DNA of 64,000 bases from Halobacteriales archaeon QH_7_66_36 (lineage in GTDB: Archaea; Halobacteriota; Halobacteria; Halobacteriales; Haloarculaceae): NCBI GenBank assembly GCA_003021175.1, contig PXQV01000011.1, positions 97,319 to 161,318 on the forward strand, given 5' to 3'. The notes under the pieces are model-generated. The model was given only the letters and a program-made list of their open reading frames with translations, searched no databases and was not told the origin of the DNA. The position numbers and the translations under genes were made by a program. Below are positions 32,165 through 41,533 of the stretch, piece after piece (the first letter of the stretch is position 1; each line of letters begins with the position of its first letter).

Positions 32165-34459
32165 ATGGACGAGGCGGTACGCGCGCTTGTCGCCGAGGCA
32201 CGCGCCACCGACGAGCGGCGCGCGGTCGCCATCCACGGGGACCGCGACCGCTGCTACGAGGCCGCCCGCCGTGCGCTCGCCGCCGCCGACATCGGCGGGA
32301 CGGACACCACCTGCCTCACCGAGGCGGACATCGGGCCGGCCGAACACCTGCCGCCGGCACGCTCGGGGGAACTGCTCGGCCGGACGCGAACGGCGGTCGT
32401 CGTCGACTGCCACGACGAGTGTCGGCCGAACGCGCTCGGGCGAGCCGTCGGTGCCGTCGACGGTGGCGGCCTCCTCATGCTCTTGTCGCCGCCGCTCGAC
32501 GCGTGGCCGGAGGAGCGCGACGCCTTCGACGAGCGTCTCGCCGTCCCGCCCTTCGGTATCGAGGACGTGACCGGCCGATTCCGCCGGCGGCTCGTGCGGA
32601 CGCTTCGCGAACACCGCGGCGTGGCGATATACGACGCCGACGCGGAGACGTGGGAGGCGGACGGCCTGACGCATCCGGTCCCTCGACTGGCGATCGACCA
32701 ACCACCGCCACCGGAGTCGGGGGCATTCCCGACCGCGGTGTACGACGCCTGCCGCACCGACGACCAGACTGACGCCGTGCGCGCGCTCGAAGCGCTCCGC
32801 GACCCCGGAGCGGCTGTCGTGGTCGAGGCGAACCGCGGGCGGGGGAAGTCGGCCGCCGCGGGGTTGGCCGCCGGCGCGCTCGCCGCCGAGGGCCGAGACG
32901 TGCTCGTCACCGCGCCCGGATACCGGAACGCGGCGGAGGTGTTCGACCGCGCGGCGGCCCTGCTCCAGCCGCTCGACGCGTTCGACGGCCGTCCGAACGA
33001 CCACCCCGTCCGCGCGACCGGCGGCGGGCAGGTCCGGTTCGCGAAGCCGCCGGATGCAGTCGAGGAGACGGCCGACGCCGTCGTCGTCGACGAGGCCGCC
33101 GCGGTCCCCGTGCGACTGCTTGAGGAATTGGCTGACGGCGAGGTACCGGTGGCGTTCGCCACGACGGTCCACGGCTACGAGGGTGCCGGCCGTGGCTTCG
33201 ACGTGCGGTTCCGCGACCGACTCGACGCGAGCGACCGGAGGGTGACGACCGTGCAGTTGGCGGAGCCGATCCGTTACGCTGCTGGCGACCCAATCGAGGT
33301 GTGGGCGTTTCACGCGCTGCTGTTCGACGCCGCGCCGCCAGTTTCGCCGCTCGTCGCGGACGCCACCCCGGAGACGACGCGCTACGTTCGTCTCCATCCG
33401 GAGACGCTCAGTAGCGACGAGCGCCTGCTTCGGGAGGCGTTCGGACTGCTCGTCGCCGCTCACTACCGGACGGAGCCGGACGACCTCGCGCGGCTGCTCG
33501 ACGCGCCGAACGTGACGACGCGCGCGCTCCTCCACGAGGGACACGTCGTCGCCGTCGCGCTGCTCGCGTGGGAGGGTGACCTCTCGGCCGAGCGACGCGA
33601 GCGCATGTACGAGGGCGAGTACGTCCGCGGCAACATGCTTCCCGACGTGCTGACCTCACAGCTCCGTGACTTGGAGGCGGGGGAGCCGCGCGGCCTCCGC
33701 GTCGTCCGCATCGCCGTTCACGAGCGCGTCCGGTCGCAGGGACTCGGCTCCGCGCTGCTCGATGCCGTCACCGCCGAGTTCGGGCCGGGCGGAGCGGCGG
33801 CACTGTCCGTCGGCGACGACCACGGCCCGGACCCGGTGGAGCGTCGCTACCGCGAGCGCGGCGGTCCGTTCGATTATCTCGGCGTCGGCTTCGGGGCGAC
33901 CCCCGGACTGCTCCGCTTCTGGACGCGGGCCGGCTACCGGACGGTCCACCTCTCGACGACGCGCAACGACAGCTCCGGCGAGTACTCCGCGCTGCTCGTC
34001 CATCCGCTCACGGACGCGGGCGCGGCGCTGCTCGACCGCAACGGCGGCTGGTTCCGCCGGCGGATCGGCGGCGTGTTGACCGAGGGGCTGGACGACTGCG
34101 ACCCGGCGGTGGTCGTCGGGACGCTCCGCGCGACCCCCGGCACCGTCGCCCTCGACCTGACCGACCGCGAGTGGCGTGCGGTCGCCGCGGCGGCGTACGG
34201 TCCGGGCCACTACGCCTTCTCGCCGCGTCCGTTCCGACGGCTCGCACTCCGAGCCATCGCGGACGGCACTGTCGACGGCGCGGACGCCCATCTCCTCGTC
34301 CGCAAGGCGCTGCAGGCGACACCGTGGGACGTGGTCGCCGACGAACTCGACTTCGCCTCGAAGCGAGCGTGTGCGCTGGCGTTCGCCGAGACGATGCGAG
34401 CGCTCGTGAAGCAGTACGGGACGGCACCGGCCCACGAGGAGGCCGACCGGTTCCGGTGA
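32165..34459 (+). CDS. tmcA: tRNA(Met) cytidine acetyltransferase TmcA
   Basis: A 764-residue enzyme that makes N4-acetylcytidine in RNA using ATP and acetyl-CoA. The N-terminal DUF1726-like domain is followed by the RecD-like helicase part with Walker A ANRGRGKSAAAG (Lys228) and Walker B VVVDEAAAVPVRLLEE. The GNAT acetyltransferase part contains RIAVHERVRSQGLGSALLDA (acetyl-CoA loop) and YLGVGFGATPGLLRFW. A C-terminal tRNA-binding tail closes it. ATG 32165 was chosen rather than the GTG at 32150. In archaea TmcA/Nat10 relatives may acetylate many RNA sites. Confidence 0.93.
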   Translation: MDEAVRALVAEARATDERRAVAIHGDRDRCYEAARRALAAADIGGTDTTCLTEADIGPAEHLPPARSGELLGRTRTAVVVDCHDECRPNALGRAVGAVDGGGLLMLLSPPLDAWPEERDAFDERLAVPPFGIEDVTGRFRRRLVRTLREHRGVAIYDADAETWEADGLTHPVPRLAIDQPPPPESGAFPTAVYDACRTDDQTDAVRALEALRDPGAAVVVEANRGRGKSAAAGLAAGALAAEGRDVLVTAPGYRNAAEVFDRAAALLQPLDAFDGRPNDHPVRATGGGQVRFAKPPDAVEETADAVVVDEAAAVPVRLLEELADGEVPVAFATTVHGYEGAGRGFDVRFRDRLDASDRRVTTVQLAEPIRYAAGDPIEVWAFHALLFDAAPPVSPLVADATPETTRYVRLHPETLSSDERLLREAFGLLVAAHYRTEPDDLARLLDAPNVTTRALLHEGHVVAVALLAWEGDLSAERRERMYEGEYVRGNMLPDVLTSQLRDLEAGEPRGLRVVRIAVHERVRSQGLGSALLDAVTAEFGPGGAAALSVGDDHGPDPVERRYRERGGPFDYLGVGFGATPGLLRFWTRAGYRTVHLSTTRNDSSGEYSALLVHPLTDAGAALLDRNGGWFRRRIGGVLTEGLDDCDPAVVVGTLRATPGTVALDLTDREWRAVAAAAYGPGHYAFSPRPFRRLALRAIADGTVDGADAHLLVRKALQATPWDVVADELDFASKRACALAFAETMRALVKQYGTAPAHEEADRFR

Positions 34460-34465
34460 GCGAAG

Positions 34466-34999
34466 TCAGTCGATGTCGATGTCGCGCGGCCAGAACTCGA
34501 AGCGTGCACCGCCGTCGTCGCTCTCGGTCACGGTCACGTCGTAGCCGTGGACTTCCGCGATCTCGCGGACGAGCGCGAGGCCGAATCCGATGCCGTCACG
34601 GGCCGTCGAGAAGCCACCCCTGAACACCTGCGCGCGGTTCGCCTCCGGAATCCCGGTGCCGTCGTCGGCGACGTAGAAGCCGCTGTCGAGCAGACCGACG
34701 CGAACCTCGTCGGCGTCCAGCTGTTTGAGCGCGTGCTCGCCGTGGTCGAACGCCTCCCTGTCTCCGTCCTCGCGGGCGATCTCGGGGCAGCCGACGGCCA
34801 CCGACAGCGGCGAGCGGAGGTCGTGACTGACGACGCCGGCGAACTGGTCGAGGCGCTCGTTCTCGCGGGCGCGCTTCTCCTCGAGTTCGTAAACTTTCGT
34901 TTCGACTTCCGCTCCAGCGTGAACTCGTCCGGGTTCATCACCGTCGGGGCTTCCCCCCTTCGAGATGGTCCTCCTCGCCGGACGCCACGACTCTCTCAC
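34466..34999 (-). pseudogene. Decayed sensor histidine kinase remnant
   Basis: A 177-codon frame that keeps the dimerisation H-box (DQFAGVVSHDLRSPLSVAVG) and the G-boxes (GLLDSGFYVADDGTGIPEAN, GFGLALVREIAEVHGYDVTV). The whole N-box region between them, which binds ATP-Mg, is missing: HALKQLDADEVRV joins directly to it. The upstream sensor part is reduced to an unreadable stretch. It is therefore an internally deleted, probably non-functional kinase. A dominant-negative protein cannot be excluded. Confidence 0.7.
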
Positions 35000-35150
35000 G
35001 AAAGCCGGGGACGCCGCTCGTCAGGACCACCGAGCGCATTGATGACGATCACGTAGGATCAGGTCAGTAATCGCTCTTCAACTGTTTAGGGTACGACGAG
35101 CAGCAGGACAGAGCGACGAGCCGCTGAGCCGGGAAACCGCGGCGTGGTGG

Positions 35151-35516
<366 letters not shown>

Positions 35517-35568
35517 TCAACGCGCCGTTTCGCGTAGGTTGATACGGCCGGACGCCGAGGCTCGTCGT

Positions 35569-36339
35569 ATGTACTTGGCCGACGAGGCGTGGCCCGACCT
35601 CGAAGCGTACTTCGAGTCGGAGTCGCTCGCGCTCGTGCCGCTCGGGTCGACAGAACAGCACGGTCCACACCTTCCGGAGTCGACGGACCACGTCATCGCC
35701 GAGGAACTGGCTCGGGAAGCCGCGGCCCGGACGGGATATCTCTGCACGCCGACGGTGAACGTCGGCATCTCGCGGCACCACCGCCAGTTCCCGGGGACGA
35801 TGTGGGTCTCACCGGACACGTTTCGCGACTACGTCCGCGAGATAACGCGCAACCTCACGTATCACGGCATCGACCGCGTCGTCTACGTCAACGCGCACGG
35901 CGGCAACGTCGACGCGCTCCGCGAGGTGGCGAAGGACCTCCACGCCGCCGAGGAGTGTTACGCGCTGGAGTGGATGTGGGACGAGTCGATTCCGGACCTC
36001 GTCTCGGAGCTGTTCGAACACAACGGCCCCCACGGCGGCCCGAAGGAGACGGCGATGCTCCGGTATCTGACCGACCTCGTCCACGCCGACCGACTCGCGG
36101 ACGCACGCGACGGCGGCGTCCGCGACATCTGGAACGAGGAGGGCACCTACCGGAACGGCGCGGCGACGTTCTTCGACGCGCGCGACAACAGCGACAACGG
36201 CGTCTTCGGCGACCAGACGGACGCAACCGCTGAAAAAGGCGAACGGCTGTTTGAGGCGGCCACGGAGCAGTTGTGTGAACTCTGCGAGTGGCTCGCCGCA
36301 CGCGACGAGGCAGAGCTACTGCCTGCCGATCCGGTTTAG
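35569..36339 (+). CDS. Creatininase-family amidohydrolase (ArfB-like candidate)
   Basis: A 256-residue metal-dependent amidohydrolase. LVPLGSTEQHGPHLPESTDH (about 22-41) supplies the Glu, His and Asp metal ligands; VNVGISRHHRQFPGTMWVSP, VYVNAHGGNVDAL and FEHNGPHGGPKETAMLRYL complete the site. In archaea this family includes ArfB, the deformylase of F420 and riboflavin synthesis, which I consider the likeliest role but cannot prove. ATG 35569 was chosen; upstream codons belong to the promoter region shared with the ferredoxin gene. Confidence 0.82.
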   Translation: MYLADEAWPDLEAYFESESLALVPLGSTEQHGPHLPESTDHVIAEELAREAAARTGYLCTPTVNVGISRHHRQFPGTMWVSPDTFRDYVREITRNLTYHGIDRVVYVNAHGGNVDALREVAKDLHAAEECYALEWMWDESIPDLVSELFEHNGPHGGPKETAMLRYLTDLVHADRLADARDGGVRDIWNEEGTYRNGAATFFDARDNSDNGVFGDQTDATAEKGERLFEAATEQLCELCEWLAARDEAELLPADPV

Positions 36340-36560
36340 CGGGCGTAAAGCTTCTCCCCGAGCAGGCGGTCGGGGTGGTCGTCGTCGGGCGTGACGGCGA
36401 CGTACGGTCGGTCGACGGGGCCGAACACGTCGACGACGCGACCCACCTCGTCGAGTGACTCGTCGACCGCAGTCGCTCCGAGGTCGGGTCGGTCGTCGTC
36501 GGGGAGCCGGGCGACGAGCAACCCCTGTGCGGTCGACGTGACCTCACCGAGACGGTGCAT
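36336..36560 (-). CDS. gar1: H/ACA ribonucleoprotein subunit Gar1
   Basis: A 74-residue core of Gar1, which loads substrate RNA into H/ACA pseudouridine-synthase particles with Cbf5, Nop10 and L7Ae. MHRLGEVTSTAQGLLVARLP and DEVGRVVDVFGPVDRPYVAV are the conserved beta-barrel motifs. The eukaryotic Gly-Arg domains are absent, as always in archaea. Its stop overlaps the convergent creatininase gene end, and it lies 111 bp downstream of srp19, a common archaeal pair. Confidence 0.92.
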   Translation of the reverse strand: MHRLGEVTSTAQGLLVARLPDDDRPDLGATAVDESLDEVGRVVDVFGPVDRPYVAVTPDDDHPDRLLGEKLYAR

Positions 36561-36671
36561 ACGTGGACTGGGACGGCGACGGGCACGACTCTTTCGGGTC
36601 CGGTCGCGCGTCGACAGGTCGCGCCGGTGGTCATCGTGGTAGCTGGCCGTTACCGGAACGACACCGACCGC

Positions 36672-36950
36672 TCAGCCGCGGAGCGCACCCAGATACGCGG
36701 CGACGGCACCGAGCAGGTCGGACTTTCCGGCGTCGTCGGCGTCCTTCACCAGCACGCGACCTCGGGGTTCGTACTCGCGGGGATACTGCTTGTCGCGCTC
36801 GATGACGGCGTCGTAGCCGACCTGCTGGACGGCCTCGGCGATTTCGTCGACCGTCGGCTCCGGCACCGCGAGGTCGCTCGACACCCGTCGGCCCTCGGAG
36901 CGTGTCAGCTCCGCGTCGAACTCGGCGGGCCACAGCACGTTCTCGACCAT
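36672..36950 (-). CDS. srp19: Signal recognition particle protein Srp19
   Basis: A 92-residue SRP19 that binds the tips of helices 6 and 8 of SRP RNA and prepares it for Srp54. [20 protein letters not shown] followed by [20 protein letters not shown], and [19 protein letters not shown], match the family including the RNA-contacting basic patch. A MITE copy begins 46 bp upstream of its start. Confidence 0.94.
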   Translation of the reverse strand: MVENVLWPAEFDAELTRSEGRRVSSDLAVPEPTVDEIAEAVQQVGYDAVIERDKQYPREYEPRGRVLVKDADDAGKSDLLGAVAAYLGALRG

Positions 36951-36996
36951 GCCCGAATCTCACGACTCGGGCTTATACCTCTTGTCGAACTCAGTG

Positions 36997-37198
36997 GGCG
37001 GTGTTCAGACAAGCTTGGATGAGTCGCCGCAGCCAGTGTGACGAGCCTGGAAGCCCCCGCCGGCTCGACTCCCGGGCCTCGCTGCGCTCCTCACTCCGTT
37101 GCGGTGCTTGCGTCGGCCGGGTTCGTCGAGCCGCCGGCCCCTTCCAGTCCCACCCGACCGCACTCGTTCGGGCAGCCATCGCATATCTGAACAGTACC
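36997..37198 (+). mobile_element. MITE-like element, copy 2 (202 bp, long form)
   Basis: Left end GGCGGTGTTCAGACAAG, right end ATCTGAACAGTACC. Central stem CTGGAAG/CTTCCAG (7 bp), interrupted by an inner segment of about 80-90 bp that itself starts CCGGCTCGAC and ends GTCGAGCCGCCGG, a further hairpin. It shares with copy 1 the stretches TTGGATGAG (GGATGAG in copy 1) and CAGCCATCGC near the right end, so the two form one subfamily. No clear target duplication. Between srp19 and the acyl-CoA dehydrogenase gene. Confidence 0.72.
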
Positions 37199-37253
37199 GT
37201 TCGTGGGCGGCAGGAGCGGGTGACTTTTGCGCCCGGACCTACACCGTGGCGAC

Positions 37254-38381
37254 ATGGAGTTCACCGCGGAGCAGGCGGCGATACGCGACACCGTCCGCGA
37301 GTTCGCCGCCGAGGAGGTGCGTCCGACCGCTCGCGAGGCCGACGAGACGGAGACCTTCCCCGAGGACGTGTGGGACGGCCTCGCCGACATCGGCGTCACG
37401 GCAATGACGACGCCCGAGGAGTACGGCGGCCTCGATGTCGACGGACTCACCTACGCGCTGGTGAACGAGGAACTGGCGCACGGCCAACTCGCGGTCGCGA
37501 CGGCGCTGTCCGTCCACTGTCTCGTCACCTCCTGTATCGCGGAGTTCGGCGACGGGCCACAGCGAGAGGCGTTCCTGCCCGCGATGGCCGAGGGCCGCCC
37601 GGTCGGCTGTTTCGCGCTCTCGGAACCGGACGCCGGCTCGAACCCCGCACAGATGTCGACGGAGGCCCGCCGCGAGGGTGACGAGTACGTGCTCGACGGG
37701 ACGAAACAGTGGATCACGAACGGAAAGCGAGGCGACGTGGTCGTCGTGTTCGCCAAGACCGACCGCGAGGACCCGGACACGGTCACGCAGTTCGTCGTCC
37801 CGAAAGACACCGACGGCGTCGAGATCGGCGAGCCGGAGGAGAAGCTCGGCCTGCGCGGCTCGGACACGACGACGCTCACCTTCGACGAGGCGCGGATCCC
37901 CGCCGAGTACCGGCTGACTGAGGAGGGTCGCGGGCTCTCGGCGGCGCTGTCGATCCTGACGGGCGGCCGAGTCGGCATCGCCGCACAGGCCGTCGGCCTC
38001 GCGCAGTCGGCCATCGACGAGGCGCGGGCGTACGCGACCGACCGCGAGCAGTTCGACCAGCCCATCGCCGACATCCAGACGATCCGGCACAAGCTGGCCG
38101 ACATGGAGACGGAGACGCAGGCGGCGCGGCTACTCACCTACGACGCCGCGAAGCAGTTGGACAAGGGCGAACCCCCGGCGAAGGCCGCCTCGATGGCGAA
38201 GCTGCGCGCCTCCGAGACGGCGATGGACGTGACCAACGAGGCCGTCCAGATCCACGGCGGCTACGGCTACACGACGGATTTCCCCGTCGAGCGCATGTAC
38301 CGCGACGCGAAGATCACCACCATCTACGAGGGCACGTCGCAGATCCAGCGGACGGTCATCGCCCGGGAACTGCTCGACTGA
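37254..38381 (+). CDS. Acyl-CoA dehydrogenase
   Basis: A 375-residue FAD enzyme that introduces the alpha-beta double bond in acyl-Co[21 protein letters not shown] and the later [20 protein letters not shown] are signatures. The end [20 protein letters not shown] contains the catalytic Glu of the short- and branched-chain group (YEGTSQIQ). Chain length specificity is not readable. Together with the thiolase and fatty-acid transporter about 3-4 kb downstream it points to short-chain acyl degradation. It precedes the HAD gene with no gap. Confidence 0.92.
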   Translation: MEFTAEQAAIRDTVREFAAEEVRPTAREADETETFPEDVWDGLADIGVTAMTTPEEYGGLDVDGLTYALVNEELAHGQLAVATALSVHCLVTSCIAEFGDGPQREAFLPAMAEGRPVGCFALSEPDAGSNPAQMSTEARREGDEYVLDGTKQWITNGKRGDVVVVFAKTDREDPDTVTQFVVPKDTDGVEIGEPEEKLGLRGSDTTTLTFDEARIPAEYRLTEEGRGLSAALSILTGGRVGIAAQAVGLAQSAIDEARAYATDREQFDQPIADIQTIRHKLADMETETQAARLLTYDAAKQLDKGEPPAKAASMAKLRASETAMDVTNEAVQIHGGYGYTTDFPVERMYRDAKITTIYEGTSQIQRTVIARELLD

Positions 38382-38909
38382 ATGACGGTCGTCTACGACC
38401 TCGACGGCACGGTCGTCCGTCTCGCGGTCGACTGGGACGCCGTCGCGCGTGAGGTGGCCGCGACGCTCGAACGCCGCGACGTCACAGTCCCCGACGGTGC
38501 CGATCTCTGGAAGCTGTTCCGGATTGGCCGAGGGGCAGACCAGCTCGATGCTGTCGAACGCGTCATCTCCGCACACGAGCGGGCAGGTGCCCGGGAGAGC
38601 GAGCGACTGGCGTGTGCCGACCTGCTCGCGCGGGACGCCCCGACGGCCGTCTGTTCGCTCAACAGCGGCGGCGCTTGTCACATCGCGCTCGGGCAGCATC
38701 GGCTCCGCGACCACGTGCCGGTCGTCGTCGGCCGCGACGCCGGGCCGTGGGAGAAGCCCGACCCCGAGCCGCTGCTCGCGGCCGCCGACCGACTGGGTGT
38801 CGACCCGGCGGAGACGACGTTCGTCGGCGACGGCGAGCGCGACGAGCGAACCGCCGAGCGGGCGGGCGTCGAGTTCGTCTACGCCTCTGAGTGGACGCGA
38901 CGCGCGTAG
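38382..38909 (+). CDS. HAD-superfamily phosphatase
   Basis: 175 residues. Motif I YDLDGTVV has the nucleophile Asp6 and Asp8; Lys and Asp motifs appear in WEKPDPEPLLAAADRLGVDP and TFVGDGERDERTAERAG, the last being motif IV. A short cap fits a small-molecule phosphatase such as a phosphoglycolate phosphatase relative, but the substrate is unknown. It starts immediately after the acyl-CoA dehydrogenase stop and overlaps the convergent membrane-protein gene by 31 bp. Confidence 0.85.
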   Translation: MTVVYDLDGTVVRLAVDWDAVAREVAATLERRDVTVPDGADLWKLFRIGRGADQLDAVERVISAHERAGARESERLACADLLARDAPTAVCSLNSGGACHIALGQHRLRDHVPVVVGRDAGPWEKPDPEPLLAAADRLGVDPAETTFVGDGERDERTAERAGVEFVYASEWTRRA

Positions 38910-39187
38910 AGATACACCGCGACGGCGGTGACGAACCAGACGACCGACCCGACGCGGACCGCGAACAGCGCCTTCCCTTGCCACGTCGGCAGCGTAACGG
39001 CGAGCGAGGCGATTGCGACCGCGGGCGCGCCGATCAGGATGGTGGTCACGAAGGTGACCTGCATCACCCATCCGAAGTCGGTTCCCTCCGAGTCGTACGT
39101 TTCGACGCGCTCCGGCACAGCGTGAGGTGGCAGCGGCGGCGCTAAGCGGTTACGGTCTCCGTCCACCGGTGCCGGTAAGTCGGCCAA
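38879..39187 (-). CDS. Two-helix membrane protein (DUF5822-like)
   Basis: 102 residues. A proline-rich start, then PERVETYDSEGTDFGWVMQV and two transmembrane helices (about 43-64 and 74-95). The GTDFGWVMQVTF block recalls the haloarchaeal family DUF5822, from memory. Convergent 31-bp overlap with the HAD gene. Function unknown. Confidence 0.7.
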   Translation of the reverse strand: MADLPAPVDGDRNRLAPPLPPHAVPERVETYDSEGTDFGWVMQVTFVTTILIGAPAVAIASLAVTLPTWQGKALFAVRVGSVVWFVTAVAVYLYARRVHSEA

Positions 39188-39202
39188 GCACGACGGGGGA
39201 GT

Positions 39203-39607
39203 ATGGACGCAGCAGGGACGGTACGGGCCTACTACGACGCGCTACGGGCGGGGAAGCCGCTCTACCCCTTCTTTCACGAGGCGGAGACGACGGTGAAGTT
39301 CGGCATCGGCGAGACGCTCCGCGGCCACGAGGCCGTCCGCGAGGGGATTCGCGACCAGACGGCGACGACCAGCGACTGGGCAGTCGAGTCGTCCGATCTG
39401 GTCGTCGGGACGGACGGGCCGAGCGCGTGGTTCGCCGACCGCGTGTTCATGGGGTGGACCGACGAGGCGCGCGGCGAGCGACTCGAGTTCGACACGCGGT
39501 GGTCCGGGTCGCTGCGCCGGGTCGACGACGGGTGGGCGTTCGCCGGCATGCACGTCTCGTGTCCGGTGCGCGACCCGGAGCGAGCGACCGGTGGGGTGAC
39601 ACGCTGA
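39203..39607 (+). CDS. NTF2-like (SnoaL) domain protein
   Basis: 134 residues with an NTF2/SnoaL cone fold: VRAYYDALRAGKPLYPFF, GHEAVREGIRDQTATTSDWA and a final strand pair RRVDDGWAFAGMHVS. Such proteins are hydrolases, isomerases or ligand binders; nothing here identifies which. It is divergent from the membrane protein gene (15 bp) and overlaps the next small gene (TGATG). Confidence 0.75.
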   Translation: MDAAGTVRAYYDALRAGKPLYPFFHEAETTVKFGIGETLRGHEAVREGIRDQTATTSDWAVESSDLVVGTDGPSAWFADRVFMGWTDEARGERLEFDTRWSGSLRRVDDGWAFAGMHVSCPVRDPERATGGVTR

Positions 39608-39840
39608 TGGTCGACCCGGTCAGCGCGGAGGAGCGAGAGCAGTTCACGCTGAAACTGAAGCTCGGCCTCACGGCCATCGTCGCGCTGTCGGCGGGACTCA
39701 TCGCGGTGCAGGGGGGCGCGTCGCTGCCGAGCATCGCGGGGGCCGTCGCCGGCGGCGGGGTCGTCGGCGCGGCACTCATCTGGTTCGTCTTCCCGGGCAC
39801 CGGTGAGCGACGACCCGAGGGGAAGCGCGAGCGGTTCTGA
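39607..39840 (+). CDS. Small membrane protein (two helices)
   Basis: 77 residues beginning MVDPVSAEEREQFTLKLKLG, with two close transmembrane helices (about 22-38 and 43-64) and a basic tail ERRPEGKRERF. The start codon overlaps the stop of the NTF2-like gene, which fixes the start. No known function. Confidence 0.65.
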   Translation: MVDPVSAEEREQFTLKLKLGLTAIVALSAGLIAVQGGASLPSIAGAVAGGGVVGAALIWFVFPGTGERRPEGKRERF

Positions 39841-39890
39841 GACGCGATGCAAACGGTTCCTTGATTAGCTGTGACATACGAGTGGTTGGC

Positions 39891-41057
39891 ATGGCAGACG
39901 CAGCCGTCGTCGGCGCCGGCATGACGGAGTTCGGCGTCCACGACACGACGTTACAGGAGTTGTTCGGCGAGGCGGCGTTCGCCGCCCTCGACGACGCGGG
40001 CGTGGAGGCGGACGCGCTCGACGCGCTCTACTTCGGCAACGCGATGGGCGGACAGACGGAAAACGAGACGCATCTCGGCCCGCGGGTCGCCAGCCACATC
40101 GGCGCGGCGGGGCTCCCGGTCCAGCGGTTCGAGGACGCCTGTGCCACCTCGGCGAACGCGTTCAAGAACGCGGTGCAGGCGGTCGACGCCGGGGTGCACG
40201 ACATCGTCCTCGTCGGCGGCGTGGAGCGGTGTACCCCCGTGACCGGCAAGGAGACGCCCGAGATGACGCGCATCTTCGCCTCGGCCTCCCACCGGCAGTA
40301 CGAACAGCCGACCGGTCTCACCTTCCCCGGCGTGTTCGCGCTGCTCACGAAGCGGCACATGCACGAACACGGGACGACGGAGGAGCAACTGGCGGCAGTG
40401 GCGGTGAAGAACCACGCGCACGGCACGCACAATCCCCGCGCCCACTTCGGGAAGGAGACGACCGTCGAGGAGGTGTTGGAGGGACCGGTGGTCGCCGACC
40501 CGTTCCGGCTGATGGACTGCTGTCCGTTCTCCGACGGCGCGAGCGCGGTGGTCGTCGTCGGCGGGGACCTCGCCGACTCCTTCGACGCGCCCGTCGACGT
40601 GGGCGGCGTCGGCCACGCGACGGACGTGGTGCCGCTCGGCGACAAGGCGGACCTGACCGCGACGCAGGCGGCCCGCGACGCCGCGAGCGAGGCGTACGAG
40701 GAAGCGGGTATCACCGCCGGCGACGCCGACTTCGCGGAGGTGCACGACTGCTTCACCGGGGCAGAGGTGCTCGCCAGCGAGGCGATCGGCTTCGCCCCCG
40801 ATGGCGAGGGCGGCACCTACGCCGCCGAGGGTCGCACGTCGCTCTCGGGCGACCGCCCGGTCAACCCCTCCGGCGGGCTGAAGGCGAAGGGCCACCCCAT
40901 CGGCGCGACCGGCACCGCACAGATCGTCGAGCTGACCGAGCAGATTCGCGGGACGGCCGGCGAGCGACAGGTCACGGATTCCGAGGTGGGCGTCGCGCAC
41001 AATCTCGGCGGCGACGCGGCGACGACCGTCGTCAGCGTGCTGGAGGCGCACTCGTGA
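39891..41057 (+). CDS. Thiolase / acetyl-CoA C-acyltransferase (archaeal type)
   Basis: A 388-residue thiolase of the archaeal group (SCP2-thiolase/lipid-transfer-like). Catalytic Cys84 lies in FEDACATSANAFKNAVQA. The His loop GGLKAKGHPIGATGTAQIVE contains the GHPIGATG signature. It probably makes acetoacetyl-CoA from acetyl-CoA, the entry to mevalonate, or cleaves it in degradation. It is followed, with GTGA overlap, by the OB-fold protein that archaeal thiolases need as scaffold. The second catalytic Cys of classical thiolases is not evident. Confidence 0.9.
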   Translation: MADAAVVGAGMTEFGVHDTTLQELFGEAAFAALDDAGVEADALDALYFGNAMGGQTENETHLGPRVASHIGAAGLPVQRFEDACATSANAFKNAVQAVDAGVHDIVLVGGVERCTPVTGKETPEMTRIFASASHRQYEQPTGLTFPGVFALLTKRHMHEHGTTEEQLAAVAVKNHAHGTHNPRAHFGKETTVEEVLEGPVVADPFRLMDCCPFSDGASAVVVVGGDLADSFDAPVDVGGVGHATDVVPLGDKADLTATQAARDAASEAYEEAGITAGDADFAEVHDCFTGAEVLASEAIGFAPDGEGGTYAAEGRTSLSGDRPVNPSGGLKAKGHPIGATGTAQIVELTEQIRGTAGERQVTDSEVGVAHNLGGDAATTVVSVLEAHS

Positions 41058-41416
41058 GCGACCTGTCGTACGACGAGTGGGCCGACGCCGTCCGCGAGGG
41101 CCGACTGCTCGGTCTCGCGTGCTCGTGCGGGCACACGAACGGGTCGCCGACCGCCGCCTGCCCGCACTGCGGGTCGCGCGACCTCGAACGGGTCGACCTC
41201 CCGACGGAGGGGGTCGTCCACACGGAGACGACGATACAGGTGCCGCCGGCGACGTTCGAGACGCGCGGCTATCAGGTCGTCGTCGTCGAGGTCGGCGACG
41301 CGCGTGTGATGGGCCGCGTCGAAGGCGACGAGGTCGACATCGGCGACAGGGTGACGCTCGCGGGCACCATCGCGGAGGACGACGACCATCCTGCGCCAGT
41401 GTTCGAGGCTCGCTGA
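41054..41416 (+). CDS. Thiolase-partner protein, Zn-ribbon/OB fold (DUF35)
   Basis: 120 residues. A rubredoxin-like zinc ribbon (CSCGHTNGSPTAACPHCGSR, about 24-43) precedes an OB-fold (EGVVHTETTIQVPPATFETR, VVVVEVGDARVMGRVEGDEV). In methanogens such a protein bridges acetoacetyl-CoA thiolase and HMG-CoA synthase and channels the intermediate; here the adjacent, overlapping thiolase is the clear partner. GTG start fixed by the overlap. Confidence 0.88.
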   Translation: MSDLSYDEWADAVREGRLLGLACSCGHTNGSPTAACPHCGSRDLERVDLPTEGVVHTETTIQVPPATFETRGYQVVVVEVGDARVMGRVEGDEVDIGDRVTLAGTIAEDDDHPAPVFEAR

Positions 41417-41533
41417 GCGACGTTCTCCGCAATCCCGTCGAGCGCCTTAGAACCGGGTTTCGGCAGCGAGCTGACGTACAAACCGATCTAAAGGTAAATT
41501 TATGTGACGAACTGTCGAGTGAGGTATCGTACC

